The notes below the pieces were generated by a model, which saw only the letters and a list, made by a program, of their open reading frames with translations, ran no database searches and was not told the DNA's origin. The position numbers and the translations under genes are program-made. Of a stretch of DNA of 54,437 bases, positions 44,295 through 52,939 are shown piece by piece. Positions within the stretch are counted from its first letter, which is position 1. Each line of letters opens with the position of its first letter. The stretch is from Verrucomicrobiota bacterium. Lineage in GTDB: Bacteria > Verrucomicrobiota > Verrucomicrobiia > Opitutales > Opitutaceae. The stretch is from contig JAEWNN010000031.1 in NCBI GenBank assembly GCA_023457035.1, forward strand, positions 1-54,437. Reading direction: 5' to 3'.

Positions 44295-46916
44295 TCAGCC
44301 GACGACGAGGTTGAGGATGCGGCCGGGGACGAAGATCACTTTGCGGAGCTGTTTGCCGGCGATGAATTCCTGCACTTTCGGGAGATCGAGGGCGGCCTTC
44401 TCGGCGGCGGCCTGGTCGGCGCTCTTCGGGAGGAGGAGCTCGCCGCGGAGTTTGCCGTTCACCTGCACCACCACCTTCATGGTGTCGGAGACGAGCTTCG
44501 ACTCGTCGGCGACGGGCCACGGGGCGCTGTGCAGCGGCTGCGTTTCGCCGAGGCGGGCCCAGAGCTCGTGGGCGAGGTGCGGGGCGAAGGGCTGGAGGAG
44601 CTGCAGGAAGGTCTTGATCGTGTCGCGCGACACCGTCGCCGCTTTCTGGAGCTGGTTGCGCAGGATCATCATCTGCGGGATCGCGGTGTTGTAGCACAGG
44701 CCCTCGATGTCCGCGGTGACCTTCTTGATCGTGGCGTGGAGGAGCTTTTCCGTTTCGGCGTCGGCCTCGGGGCCGACGACGATCTTGGCGTTGAGCTGGC
44801 CGTCCTCGCCGACGACCTCGCGCCAGACGCCGCGGAGGAAGCGGTGCACGCCCTCGATGTTCTTCGGGCTCCACGGCTTCATGGCCTCGAGCGGCCCGAG
44901 GAACATGAGGTAGAGGCGGAGGGTGTCGGTGCCGTAGGTCTTGATGATGTCGTCGGGGTTGGCGACGTTACCGCGGCTCTTGGACATCTTCTCGCCGTCC
45001 TCGCCGAGGATGATGCCCTGGTGGAAGAGACGCTTGAAGGGCTCGTTGGTCGGCACGGCGCCGATGTCGAAGAGGACCTTGTGCCAGAAGCGTGCGTAGA
45101 GGAGGTGGAGCACGGCGTGCTCGGCGCCGCCGACGTAGAGGTCCGGCACGCCCCAGTAGTTGAGGGCCTCGGGCGAGGCGAGGGCGGCGGCCTGCTGCGG
45201 GTCGGTGTAGCGCAGGTAGTACCAGCAGGAGCCGGCCCATTGCGGCATGGTGTTGGATTCGCGGCGACCGCGAACCCATTGCGCGCCCTGCGGGCGCGCC
45301 GAGGAGGCGGGAACGGACTCGCCGGTGGCCGGGTTGTACCAGATCTCGATCCACTCCGGGATGCCGGCGAGCGGGCTCTCGCCGGTGCCGGTGGGCTGGT
45401 AGCTCGTCACGACCGGGAGCTGGAGCGGGAGCGCGGACTCGGGCAACGGGAGCGCGTAGCGCGTTTCGCCGTTGATGACGCAGGTGACCGGCTCGGTCGG
45501 GAGGGGCAGAGTGTCGGGCGTAAAGCCCGACCCACCATTACGAGCGGCCGCTTCGGTCGCGCGGTAGTCGGCCTCGCTCACCCATACGATCGGAAAGGGC
45601 TCGCCCCAGTAGCGCTGGCGGGAGAAGAGCCAGTCGCGGAGCTTGAACTGCACGGTGCCCTTGCCGCGGTTCTCGGCGCCGAAGCGGGCGTCGAGCTTCT
45701 CCTTGGCCTGCGCGGGCGTGAGGCCGTTGCAGTCGCCGGAGTTGATGAGCTTCACCTCGCCGCCCTTGTCGCAGAACGGCAGCTCCACGGCCGAGCCGTC
45801 GGCCGGGGCGATGACCTGCGGGATGGGGAGGTCGAACTTCTTGGCGAACGCGAAGTCGCGCTCGTCGTGCGCCGGCACGGCCATGATCGCGCCGGTGCCG
45901 TAGCTCGCGAGGACGTAGTCGGCGACCCAGACGGGGATCTGCGTGCCGGTGGCGGGGTTGAGGGCGAAGGAGCCGGTGAAGACGCCGGTCTTGTCCTTGG
46001 CCAGCTCGGTGCGCTCGAGGTCGCTCTTGGAGGCGGTGGCCTTCACGTAGGCGTCGACCGCGGCCTTCTGGGCCGGTGTGGTGAGCTTTGCGGCGAGCGC
46101 GTGCTCGGGCGCGATGACCATGTAGGTCGCGCCGTAGATGGTGTCGACGCGCGTGGTGAAGATGCGGAGGCGTTCGCCCGGGAGCGACGGGAGGTCGAAC
46201 TCGACCTCGCTGCCCACGCTGCGGCCGATCCAGGCCTCCTGCATGCGCTTGGTGGAGTCGGGCCAGTCGAGGTCCTTCAGGTCGGCGAGGAGGCGGTCGG
46301 CGTAGGCGGTGATGCGGAGCACCCACTGGCGGAGCGGGCGGCGCTCGACCGGGTGTTTGCCGACCTCGGAAACGCCGTCGATCACCTCTTCGTTGGCGAG
46401 CACGGTGCCGAGGGCCGGGCACCACCACACGGGCTTCTCCTCGACGTAGGCCAGGCCCTTCTTGAAGAGCTGGAGCCAGATCCACTGCGTCCAGCGGAAG
46501 TACTTCGGGTCGGTGGTGTCGACCTCGCGGTCGAAATCGTAGGAGACGCCGAAGGCCTTGAGCTGGCGGCGGAAGGTGGCGACGTTCTCAAGGGTGACGT
46601 CGGCCGGGTGGCGGCCGGTCTTCACGGCGTAGTTTTCGGTGGGCAGACCGAAGGCGTCCCAGCCGATGGGGTAGAGGACGTTGAAACCCTTGGCGCGCTT
46701 GTAGCGGGCCATGATGTCGGTGATCGCGTAGTTCTCGCAGTGGCCGAGGTGGAGGCCCGCGCCCGACGGGTAGGGGAACATGTCGAGGATGTAGTACTTC
46801 GGGCGCGCGTCGCCGGTGAGGGCGCGTTGCGGCTTGAGCTCGTCCCACACGCGCTGCCAGCGCGGTTCGATCTCGGTGAAGTTGTAGTCGGCGGAGGGCG
46901 GGTTCGGCGTCTGCAT
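44295..46916 (-). CDS. leuS: Leucyl-tRNA synthetase
   Basis: The 873-residue class I synthetase charges tRNA-Leu. The HIGH-type motif is HLGH at 56-59 (PYPSGAGLHLGH), and KMSKS is at 643-647. The editing (CP1) domain is complete, with TRVDTIYGATYMVIAPEHA and GTGAIMAVPAHDERD. An extra loop of about 15 residues (RNGGSGFTPDTL, about 457-471) is encoded by a REP-like palindrome inserted in frame, and a second small insertion is visible at SSARPQGAQW. The ATG at 46916 fits the family start; the frame is open upstream but non-coding in style. It diverges from the pilus-like operon. Confidence 0.96.
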   Translation of the reverse strand: MQTPNPPSADYNFTEIEPRWQRVWDELKPQRALTGDARPKYYILDMFPYPSGAGLHLGHCENYAITDIMARYKRAKGFNVLYPIGWDAFGLPTENYAVKTGRHPADVTLENVATFRRQLKAFGVSYDFDREVDTTDPKYFRWTQWIWLQLFKKGLAYVEEKPVWWCPALGTVLANEEVIDGVSEVGKHPVERRPLRQWVLRITAYADRLLADLKDLDWPDSTKRMQEAWIGRSVGSEVEFDLPSLPGERLRIFTTRVDTIYGATYMVIAPEHALAAKLTTPAQKAAVDAYVKATASKSDLERTELAKDKTGVFTGSFALNPATGTQIPVWVADYVLASYGTGAIMAVPAHDERDFAFAKKFDLPIPQVIAPADGSAVELPFCDKGGEVKLINSGDCNGLTPAQAKEKLDARFGAENRGKGTVQFKLRDWLFSRQRYWGEPFPIVWVSEADYRATEAAARNGGSGFTPDTLPLPTEPVTCVINGETRYALPLPESALPLQLPVVTSYQPTGTGESPLAGIPEWIEIWYNPATGESVPASSARPQGAQWVRGRRESNTMPQWAGSCWYYLRYTDPQQAAALASPEALNYWGVPDLYVGGAEHAVLHLLYARFWHKVLFDIGAVPTNEPFKRLFHQGIILGEDGEKMSKSRGNVANPDDIIKTYGTDTLRLYLMFLGPLEAMKPWSPKNIEGVHRFLRGVWREVVGEDGQLNAKIVVGPEADAETEKLLHATIKKVTADIEGLCYNTAIPQMMILRNQLQKAATVSRDTIKTFLQLLQPFAPHLAHELWARLGETQPLHSAPWPVADESKLVSDTMKVVVQVNGKLRGELLLPKSADQAAAEKAALDLPKVQEFIAGKQLRKVIFVPGRILNLVVG
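45511..45541 (-). repeat. REP-like palindrome inside leuS
   Basis: On the minus (coding) strand a GTAA head is followed by TGGTGGGTCGGGC-TTTAC-GCCCGAC, with the 7-base stem GTCGGGC / GCCCGAC. Sequences of this type are common in bacterial intergenic regions. Here the element lies within the leuS frame and is translated. Confidence 0.65.
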
Positions 46917-47054
46917 CGGGAAAAGAGGGCCGAGGTTGAGCCGGCCGGCGTGGCGGTGCAAGCGGGGGATTGGGGCGGGCGGGACGCGGTGAACGGTCGA
47001 CGGTGGACGGCGGACCGTGGGCGGCGGCGGACCGTGCCGGGCGACTGCATGGTC

Positions 47055-47099
47055 GACGCAAAACGCTGTCGCGGTCGGACAGAAATTTGCGTTTTCGGC
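47055..47099. repeat. 45-base repeat with inverted arms, copy 1
   Basis: The arms ACGCAAA and TTTGCGT enclose a core with TGTCGCGGTCGGAC. The second copy lies 99 bases downstream. Confidence 0.6.
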
Positions 47100-47153
47100 C
47101 CGGCGCCGTGGCGCGCGTGGCCAGAGGGAAATCCGGTGAATGGGGGAGAGGAT

Positions 47154-47198
47154 GACGCAAATCCATGTCGCGGTCGGACGGGAATTTGCGTCTTCGGC
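47154..47198. repeat. 45-base repeat with inverted arms, copy 2
   Basis: The arms GACGCAAAT and ATTTGCGTC pair perfectly around the same core TGTCGCGGTCGGAC as copy 1. The arms differ slightly between copies. Confidence 0.6.
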
Positions 47199-47386
47199 GG
47201 GGGCTGGGGCGGGGACCGGTGGCCGGTGGGTGGTGAGCTGTGGGCAGTGGCTGGTGGCTAGTGCACGGTGGGCGGTGGAGATGGAGCGGACGCGGAGAAA
47301 ATGCGACCGGGGGCGAGATTGGCCTTGCGGCGGTAGTGCCAAAGTGGCGGCATGCCACCGCCCCCCGCATACACCTAGCCCCTAGT

Positions 47387-48940
47387 ATGCGAGCCCGAAC
47401 TGTCGCCCTCGAGTGCGGCCCCAGTCGGTGCGTTGTCGGAGCCTTCGTCCCCACAGCCGATGGCGAGCTGATGTTGGAGGAGTACGCCCTGCTGCCGCGG
47501 AAGGCGGAGCCGGAAGCCGTGTGGCCGGCGCTGCCGGAGCGGCTGATTCGGGGCGGGCGGATCGCGGTGACACCGGCGCCGAACCTGACGCTGGCGAAGT
47601 TCATCGAGGTTCCGCCGGCGGCGCGCGCGCAACGGGCGCGGGTGGTGCGCTTCGAGGCCGAGCAGGCGATCACGCGTCCGTTGGTGGAGGTGGTCTGGGA
47701 CTGGGCGGCGGTCCCGGGAGCGGACAGCACGGTGGAACTGGTCGCGATGACCGTCGAGAAGGCGGCGGAGCTTTGCGCGGCCGCGGAGCAGGCGGACGTC
47801 GCCCCAGAGGCGATCGTGGCGCGGGCGAGTGCGCTCTCCCGCGCGTTGTGTCACAACTATCCGGAGGTCCTGGAGACGGCAGTCCTGGCCGAGATCGAGG
47901 GGACGACGGTGGTACTGGTGCGCGCGGGCGCCGGGCGGAGTGCGGTGCGGCTGGCGGCGCTGCCGGAACTGCCTGCCGCCGTTGGAGCAGACGACGGCCC
48001 GGCGGAGCCGGCGCGCGGGGTGGAGTTGCTGCGGTTGCGGCGGTTGGCGGCGGAGATGTCGCGTTTGGCGGACGGCGACGGTGGGTCGCCGCCCTCCACT
48101 GCGTTGTTTCTGCTGGCTGGCCCGGACGCGCCGGAGCCCGAGGCGGTGGAGCGCGTGTTGGCCGACCCGAAGGGCGTGCGGGTGGAGCGTTTCGATGCGC
48201 TGCGGCGGGTGCGCGTGGGCAAGGCGGCGGCTGGCGCGGCGGCGATCACCCACGAACTCGGGGCGGTGGTGGGAACGGCGCTGGCGTTGCGCGCGCCGGC
48301 GGCGCCGAACCTGTTGCCGCCGCCGCGGCGGCGGGAATGGGTCTTCCGTCGCAACCGCTGGAAATGGCTGACTGCGGTCGGCGTCGCTGCGGTGGTGGCG
48401 TGGTGCGTGGTGGCGTGGTTCAGTTGGGACGTGAGGCGGCGGCACGTGGAGGCGGTCGCGCTCACGCGGGAGCTGGAACCGTGGCGCATGGCACGGCGCG
48501 AGGTGCAGGAGCGTCAGCGGGAGACGGAGCTCTGCCATCGGGAACTGGCGACACTGGCGCTCTTGGCGCGCGAGCGCACCGGTTGGGCGCGGTTGCTCGG
48601 CGCGATGGAGGCGCGGGCAACGGTGGCCGGAGGGGTGTGGCTGGACACGGTCGCACCGGTCGGGCCGGCGACGGGTGCCAGACCGATGGGACTGTTCGGC
48701 TTGCCGGTGGTGGCGCCGGCAGGGGAGTCGGCGGGCACGTTGCGTTTGGCGGTGACAGGCCGGGCGCTCGATTCCGGGGCGGACGGGCGCCGGGGCTTGG
48801 AGCGGCTGCGGACGCTGCTGCGCGGCTGGGGCGAACTGGAACGCGTGTCGGCGGTGGAGGGCGAACGCTTCGATGCGAGCGATCCGGGACTCCTGCGGTT
48901 CGGCTGCGTGCTGGTGCTGAAGCCGGAGGAGACACCATGA
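47387..48940 (+). CDS. PilM-like pilus assembly protein (Amuc_1101-like), with PilN-like part
   Basis: The 517-residue protein has an actin-like PilM/GspL N-terminal region (ALECGPSRCVVGAFV, then LTLAKFIEVPPAARAQRARVVRFEAEQAI, shortened here) and a membrane helix at about 327-347 (WLTAVGVAAVVAWCVVAW). A periplasmic PilN-like coil and domain follow (LEPWRMARREVQERQRETEL). Its place before an Amuc_1100-like gene and a secretin matches the Akkermansia Amuc_1101-1098 locus. It probably anchors a pilus or secretion platform at the inner membrane. The next gene overlaps its stop codon (ATGA), so the two are translationally coupled. Confidence 0.75.
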   Translation: MRARTVALECGPSRCVVGAFVPTADGELMLEEYALLPRKAEPEAVWPALPERLIRGGRIAVTPAPNLTLAKFIEVPPAARAQRARVVRFEAEQAITRPLVEVVWDWAAVPGADSTVELVAMTVEKAAELCAAAEQADVAPEAIVARASALSRALCHNYPEVLETAVLAEIEGTTVVLVRAGAGRSAVRLAALPELPAAVGADDGPAEPARGVELLRLRRLAAEMSRLADGDGGSPPSTALFLLAGPDAPEPEAVERVLADPKGVRVERFDALRRVRVGKAAAGAAAITHELGAVVGTALALRAPAAPNLLPPPRRREWVFRRNRWKWLTAVGVAAVVAWCVVAWFSWDVRRRHVEAVALTRELEPWRMARREVQERQRETELCHRELATLALLARERTGWARLLGAMEARATVAGGVWLDTVAPVGPATGARPMGLFGLPVVAPAGESAGTLRLAVTGRALDSGADGRRGLERLRTLLRGWGELERVSAVEGERFDASDPGLLRFGCVLVLKPEETP

Positions 48941-50397
48941 AACCGGCGATTCCGCGCAGACTGCGGTTGTATCCATGGTTCTTTGGCTCACTGGCGGCGT
49001 TGGCACTGCTCACCATGGCCGGCACGGTGGCTGGTTGGAAACAGGGGCGGCGTGCACGATCCGGGCGCGAGGAGGTGGCCCGGCTGAGGATCGAGCGACT
49101 CTCCTCGCAGACGCAGCCGGAGATGGTGACGGCGGCGGGCTTGGCGCTGGATCGTGCGCAAGCGCAGTTGCGCCGGGCGCGGGCGGAATGGCCGGGCGTC
49201 AAGGAGCCACCGCCGGGGTCCGCGGACCGGCTCGGTGCCTACGCCGCGCTGATGGCGTTCATCGAGCGGAGCCGGGCCGCGGCGCAGGTGGCCGGGGTGG
49301 CGGTGGGAAAGGACGAGTGTTTCGGCTTTGCCCGTCATGCGCACGAGGCGCCGCTGGAGAGCGAGGTCGCGGCGGTGCTGGAGCAGGTGAGCGCGGTGGA
49401 GCGGGTACTGGCGGTGTTGTTCGCGGCGGAACCGGTGGAGCTGCGTGGAGTATGGCGCGAAGCACCGGACACGGCCGGGCCGGGTGCGAACGCGAGCGGA
49501 ACGGACGAGTGGTGTGTGCTGGAGCCGGCACGCTCGGTACGCGTGCCCGGGTTGGTGCAGGCGGGGGCGCTGCGCGTCGAGTTTGTGGGGACGACGGATT
49601 GCCTGCGGCGTGTTCTCAACGGACTAGCGGCTGCGCCGGCGTTGATCGTACGCGAGGTGGTGGTGGCGGAAACGGAGGCCACGGACCGGCGCGGCACCCG
49701 GCCGGAGCTGCGGTCCGAATGGCGGAGATTCTCCGTCACGCTGGAGACGGTGACGGTCGCTGGCGGCACGGCGGAAGCGCAGGCCGGCGGAGAGGCGGCG
49801 CAGCCAGTCTGGGCTGAGGCGGGTTCTGCGCTGTTCGCGCCGGTGGAGTTGGGCGGCGGTGCGGCCGGAGCACGTCGGGACATGCCGGTGGCGCCGACAA
49901 TGGCGCCAAAGATCGATCACGCCATCGGCATCGAGTTGGTCGCAGTGCGGCGTGTGCCGTACCGGTGGAGGTTGGTCGGGCGTGTCGGCCAAGCCGGTGG
50001 TGGGGCGGCGATGCTGGAGGACGCCGCGACGCGGCGGAGTGTGCTGCTGCGGGCTGGGGACCGGGACAAGACTAGCGGCGTGGTGTTGCAGGACCTCGAG
50101 ATCGTACCGGAACGGGGCGGCGGCCGAGTGCTGCGCGCGACCCTGAGCGATCCCGGCGAGTCGGCGCCGGTTGTGCTGACGACCGCCGGTGCGGTGGGAC
50201 CGGCGCGCCTGGTCGCGGTGTTGCGGGTGGCCGGCAGGGCCGAGGTGCTGACCGTGCCCGAGGGCGCGACGGTGCGGAGCAGGGGGGCGGACTATATTGT
50301 CGGTCGGATCTCGGCGGAACCGGCGGTGGTGGAACTGGTGCGGGGCGAGTCGTCCCGTGGGAAGGCTGCAGTGCGGCTGAGTGTCGCAACAAGATGA
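48937..50397 (+). CDS. Amuc_1100-like pilus-system protein, apparently fused to an Amuc_1099/PilP-like part
   Basis: The 486-residue protein has an N-terminal membrane helix (about 10-33, LYPWFFGSLAALALLTMAG), then a coiled stretch and a domain like Amuc_1100 (FGFARHAHEAPLESEVAAV, LEQVSAVERVLAVLFAAEPVEL, shortened). The second half (DHAIGIELVAVRRVPYRWRL, then LLRAGDRDKTSGVVLQDLEIV) looks like the separate Amuc_1099 or PilP-type protein, so two partners may be joined here. The start overlaps the upstream stop and is preceded by GGAGGAGAC, one of the few clear Shine-Dalgarno sites. It lies between the PilM-like and secretin genes. Confidence 0.65.
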   Translation: MKPAIPRRLRLYPWFFGSLAALALLTMAGTVAGWKQGRRARSGREEVARLRIERLSSQTQPEMVTAAGLALDRAQAQLRRARAEWPGVKEPPPGSADRLGAYAALMAFIERSRAAAQVAGVAVGKDECFGFARHAHEAPLESEVAAVLEQVSAVERVLAVLFAAEPVELRGVWREAPDTAGPGANASGTDEWCVLEPARSVRVPGLVQAGALRVEFVGTTDCLRRVLNGLAAAPALIVREVVVAETEATDRRGTRPELRSEWRRFSVTLETVTVAGGTAEAQAGGEAAQPVWAEAGSALFAPVELGGGAAGARRDMPVAPTMAPKIDHAIGIELVAVRRVPYRWRLVGRVGQAGGGAAMLEDAATRRSVLLRAGDRDKTSGVVLQDLEIVPERGGGRVLRATLSDPGESAPVVLTTAGAVGPARLVAVLRVAGRAEVLTVPEGATVRSRGADYIVGRISAEPAVVELVRGESSRGKAAVRLSVATR

Positions 50398-50416
50398 GCC
50401 GGGGAATTTTCGAACT

Positions 50417-52447
50417 ATGAAGCGTAGCAAACAGGCGGGACGAATCGGACCGGCGGCGTTGGCGCTGCTGGTGGTGGGGCGGTTGGTGGCGGCGGATACA
50501 GCGGAGGACTGGCTGATGCGGGCGCGGAGCCGGCTGCTCGCCGGGGAACGCGAGGCCGCGGCGGCGGCGTACCGCGAGGTGCTGGTCGCCGAGCCGGGCA
50601 ACGCAGAAGCGGCGGCGTTCCTGGCGCGCGCCGACAGGGACGGGACCGGCGAACGGTGGCGGACACGTGAGGAGCTGCTGCGCGGTGTCGCCGAGGCGTG
50701 GAGTCAGGCACCGACTGTGGCCGAAGCGCGGGCGGAGGCGGCGCCCGGCGCGAACGCGGCGATGGAGCGGCGGCTGGAGGCGATCGTGTTGCCGGAGGTG
50801 GACTTTGCGGGGGCGAGCTTGTCGAGCGCCCTGGCGACGCTCGGTGCGCTGGCGGTGGAACGCGAGGCCGCGGCGGGCGGGTCCGGGGTGAACCTCGTGC
50901 TGCTCGATCCCGCCAACGCGAACCCGCCGGTGCACCTGACAGTGCGCGACCTCCCGCTGCGGCGGGTGCTCGACTTTCTCACGGAGGCGGTGGGCTACTG
51001 CTACGAAGTGCAGGCCGACGCGGTGGTGGTGCGGCCCGGCGGCGAACGCACCGCGCTGGAGACGGCGGTGCTACCGCTCTCGCGCGCGATCGTGGCGCGG
51101 ATGGTCGCGGCGGGCGCGGCGAAGACCGCCGGCGCGGAGGGCCGGACGGATACGGGGCCGAAATGGGAGGCACCGGTTTCCGGCGCGGAGGGGCACGGGA
51201 TGGAGTCGGCGGCGTTGCGGGCGTTCCTGCAGCAGGCCGGGGTGAAGTTCGACGGCGTGGAGGGCAGCAGCGTGGTGTTCGACGGTTCGGCGATGCTCGT
51301 CACTCAGACGCCGCGCAACATGGCGCGGATCCGGACGATCCTCACTCGGTATGCGGCGGTGCGGCAGGTGGAGATCGAGGCGAAGTTCCTCGAAGTCGAG
51401 GACGGCGCGCTGGAGGAGCTCGGCGTGAACTGGAACGCCTCGCGGCGCGTCGATCCGATGACGGGAAACCCGCGGGAGCTCTACCAATCGGGCAACCGCA
51501 GCGTGGCCGGCGCGTTCGGCGGCAGCGCGAGCGGAAGCGCGATCCAGATCGATGGAACGTCGGTGGCGAGCGTGCTGGCGCCGGCGTTGCCCGGCACGGT
51601 GCCGCTCGGCGCGGGGACTTCGCCGCTGGCGCAGATCAGCGGGTTCATCGGCGAGTTCGACGTGAGCGCGACGGTGCGGGCGCTTTCGCAGAAGCAGGGC
51701 AGCGACTTGCTCAGCGCGCCAAAGGTCACGGTGCTCTCCGGTCATCCGGCGAGCATCACGGTGGCGCGGCAGCTGCGGTATCCGCGACAGTACGGGCAGA
51801 TCCAGAGCCAGGTCGGGCAGGCCGGGGGGGAGAATTCGAGCTCGGCGGGCGTGACGATCACGGCGGGCACGCCGCAGGACTTCGCGACGGAGAACGTGGG
51901 CGTGGAGCTGGCGGTGACGCCGACCGTGGAGGAGGACGCACGCAGCATCACCCTGGATCTCCATCCGGTGGTGACGGAGTTCGAGGGGTTCGTGGAGTAC
52001 GGCGGACCGAGCTTGGCGGTGTCGGGCGGCAAGACGGTCACGATCCCCTCGGGCTTCTACCAGCCGATCTTCTCGCGGCGCGCGGTGAGCACGCGGGTGA
52101 CGTTGTGGGACGGCGCGACGCTGGTGATGGGCGGGTTGGTGCGGGAGGAGACGAAGAAGGTGACCGACAAGGTGCCGCTGCTCGGCGACCTGCCGGCGGT
52201 GGGGCGGTTGTTCCGCTCGAGCGGCGAGGGCGCCACGAAGCGCAATCTGTTGATTTTCGTGACGGCGCGGCTGGTGAGCCCGGGTGGTGGGTTTCGGCAG
52301 TACGTGGGTGCGCCGGTGGCATCGGGGGACGCGGAGGGAGGGACGCGCGCGGTGGTCGTGCTGGAGCCGGCGAGCGCCGAGGCCGGCGCACCGACGACAA
52401 CGGAGACAGGGAAGACAGAGGGGAAGACGGCGAAGACGAAGAGATGA
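50417..52447 (+). CDS. Secretin (outer-membrane pore, Amuc_1098/PilQ-like)
   Basis: The 676-residue protein has a signal peptide, an N-terminal TPR-like segment (AEDWLMRARSRLLAGEREAA, EPGNAEAAAFLARA), and N-domain folds (VDFAGASLSSALATLGALAV, PPVHLTVRDLPLRRVLDFL). The C-terminal secretin domain has VEIEAKFLEVEDGALEELGVNW (split here for length), LSAPKVTVLSGHPASI, ENVGVELAVTPTV and GGLVREETKKVTDKVPLLGDLPAVGRLFRS (shortened here), the family signature. It forms a large pore for pilus or protein export. It follows the Amuc_1100-like gene by 19 bases. No ATPase or pilin gene is in this window. Confidence 0.9.
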   Translation: MKRSKQAGRIGPAALALLVVGRLVAADTAEDWLMRARSRLLAGEREAAAAAYREVLVAEPGNAEAAAFLARADRDGTGERWRTREELLRGVAEAWSQAPTVAEARAEAAPGANAAMERRLEAIVLPEVDFAGASLSSALATLGALAVEREAAAGGSGVNLVLLDPANANPPVHLTVRDLPLRRVLDFLTEAVGYCYEVQADAVVVRPGGERTALETAVLPLSRAIVARMVAAGAAKTAGAEGRTDTGPKWEAPVSGAEGHGMESAALRAFLQQAGVKFDGVEGSSVVFDGSAMLVTQTPRNMARIRTILTRYAAVRQVEIEAKFLEVEDGALEELGVNWNASRRVDPMTGNPRELYQSGNRSVAGAFGGSASGSAIQIDGTSVASVLAPALPGTVPLGAGTSPLAQISGFIGEFDVSATVRALSQKQGSDLLSAPKVTVLSGHPASITVARQLRYPRQYGQIQSQVGQAGGENSSSAGVTITAGTPQDFATENVGVELAVTPTVEEDARSITLDLHPVVTEFEGFVEYGGPSLAVSGGKTVTIPSGFYQPIFSRRAVSTRVTLWDGATLVMGGLVREETKKVTDKVPLLGDLPAVGRLFRSSGEGATKRNLLIFVTARLVSPGGGFRQYVGAPVASGDAEGGTRAVVVLEPASAEAGAPTTTETGKTEGKTAKTKR

Positions 52448-52477
52448 GGAGGAATCGAAAGCGGAGGGGAGGGTGGA

Positions 52478-52620
52478 CCACTGATGAGGTTCGCCAATGG
52501 GCGAACCTTGGATGGTGCGGCTCCGGCTGATCGCCTCCGCGTGTGGTCGGAGGCGCCCGCTGATCGCGGGCGGGGGAAACGGAAGGGTGGAACCGCTGAT
52601 GGACGCTGATTGACGCTGAT
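52478..52620 (+). repeat. TGATC-loop hairpin repeat, copy D with three-fold tail
   Basis: Hairpins are AGGTTCGCC / GGCGAACCT, CGCCTCCG / CGGAGGCG and GCCCGC-TGATC-GCGGGC. A tail of three 10-base units (AACCGCTGAT, GGACGCTGAT, TGACGCTGAT) follows at 52591-52620. Confidence 0.85.
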
Positions 52621-52741
52621 GGCGGAGGACCGGAAGCCGATGGCAGAGATGAAGCCGGTGGAGAGGAAGGCCGAGGGAAGACGGTGAAGGAGGCGAAGAC
52701 GACAGGGTGAGGGGGAATCGAAGACGGAGGCGGAGGGTGGA

Positions 52742-52865
52742 CCACTGATGAGGTTCGCCAATGGGCGAACCTTGGATGGTGCGGCTCCGGCTGATCGCCT
52801 CCGCGTGTGATCGGAGGCGCCCGCTGATCGCGGGCGGGGAAACGGAAGAGAGGAGCCGTTGATGG
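52742..52865 (+). repeat. TGATC-loop hairpin repeat, copy E
   Basis: The core (52742-52838) is nearly identical to copy D, including all three hairpins. Only one degenerate tail unit (GCCGTTGATGG) follows. Confidence 0.85.
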
Positions 52866-52939
52866 AGGTTCGGTGCGGGCGTAGTCGCTCGACCGAAAGC
52901 CGGGCTTCTCTTTTCGGCGGCGGGCCGCACAGTCGCGGC

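Larger units (their letters stand above)
46917..47386. other. Divergent gap upstream of leuS and the pilus-like operon
   Basis: The 470-base gap contains a 20-base match to the ATPase insertion (47001-47020), a pair of 45-base direct repeats with internal inverted repeats (47055 and 47154), and a degenerate GTGG-rich tandem stretch (about 47218-47281). Promoters for both sides must lie here, but none is obvious. No gene is supported. Confidence 0.5.
52448..52939. other. Repeat-rich gap between secretin and exonuclease
   Basis: The gap is built from two copies of the TGATC-loop repeat (52478 and 52742), which form an imperfect tandem duplication with a 264-base period, including flanking phrases such as GGAATCGAA-GCGGAGG and GGTGGACCACTGATGAGG. 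No gene is seen. Confidence 0.6.

Noticed and set aside
44163..47261. A 1,032-codon open frame antisense to leuS
   Set aside because: It is the mirror of a real synthetase gene, with shadow-type composition and no domain.
47387..52447. A complete type II secretion or type IV pilus system
   Set aside because: Only PilM-like, Amuc_1100-like and secretin genes are present. No ATPase, no pilin, no prepilin peptidase and no inner-membrane platform protein lie in the window.
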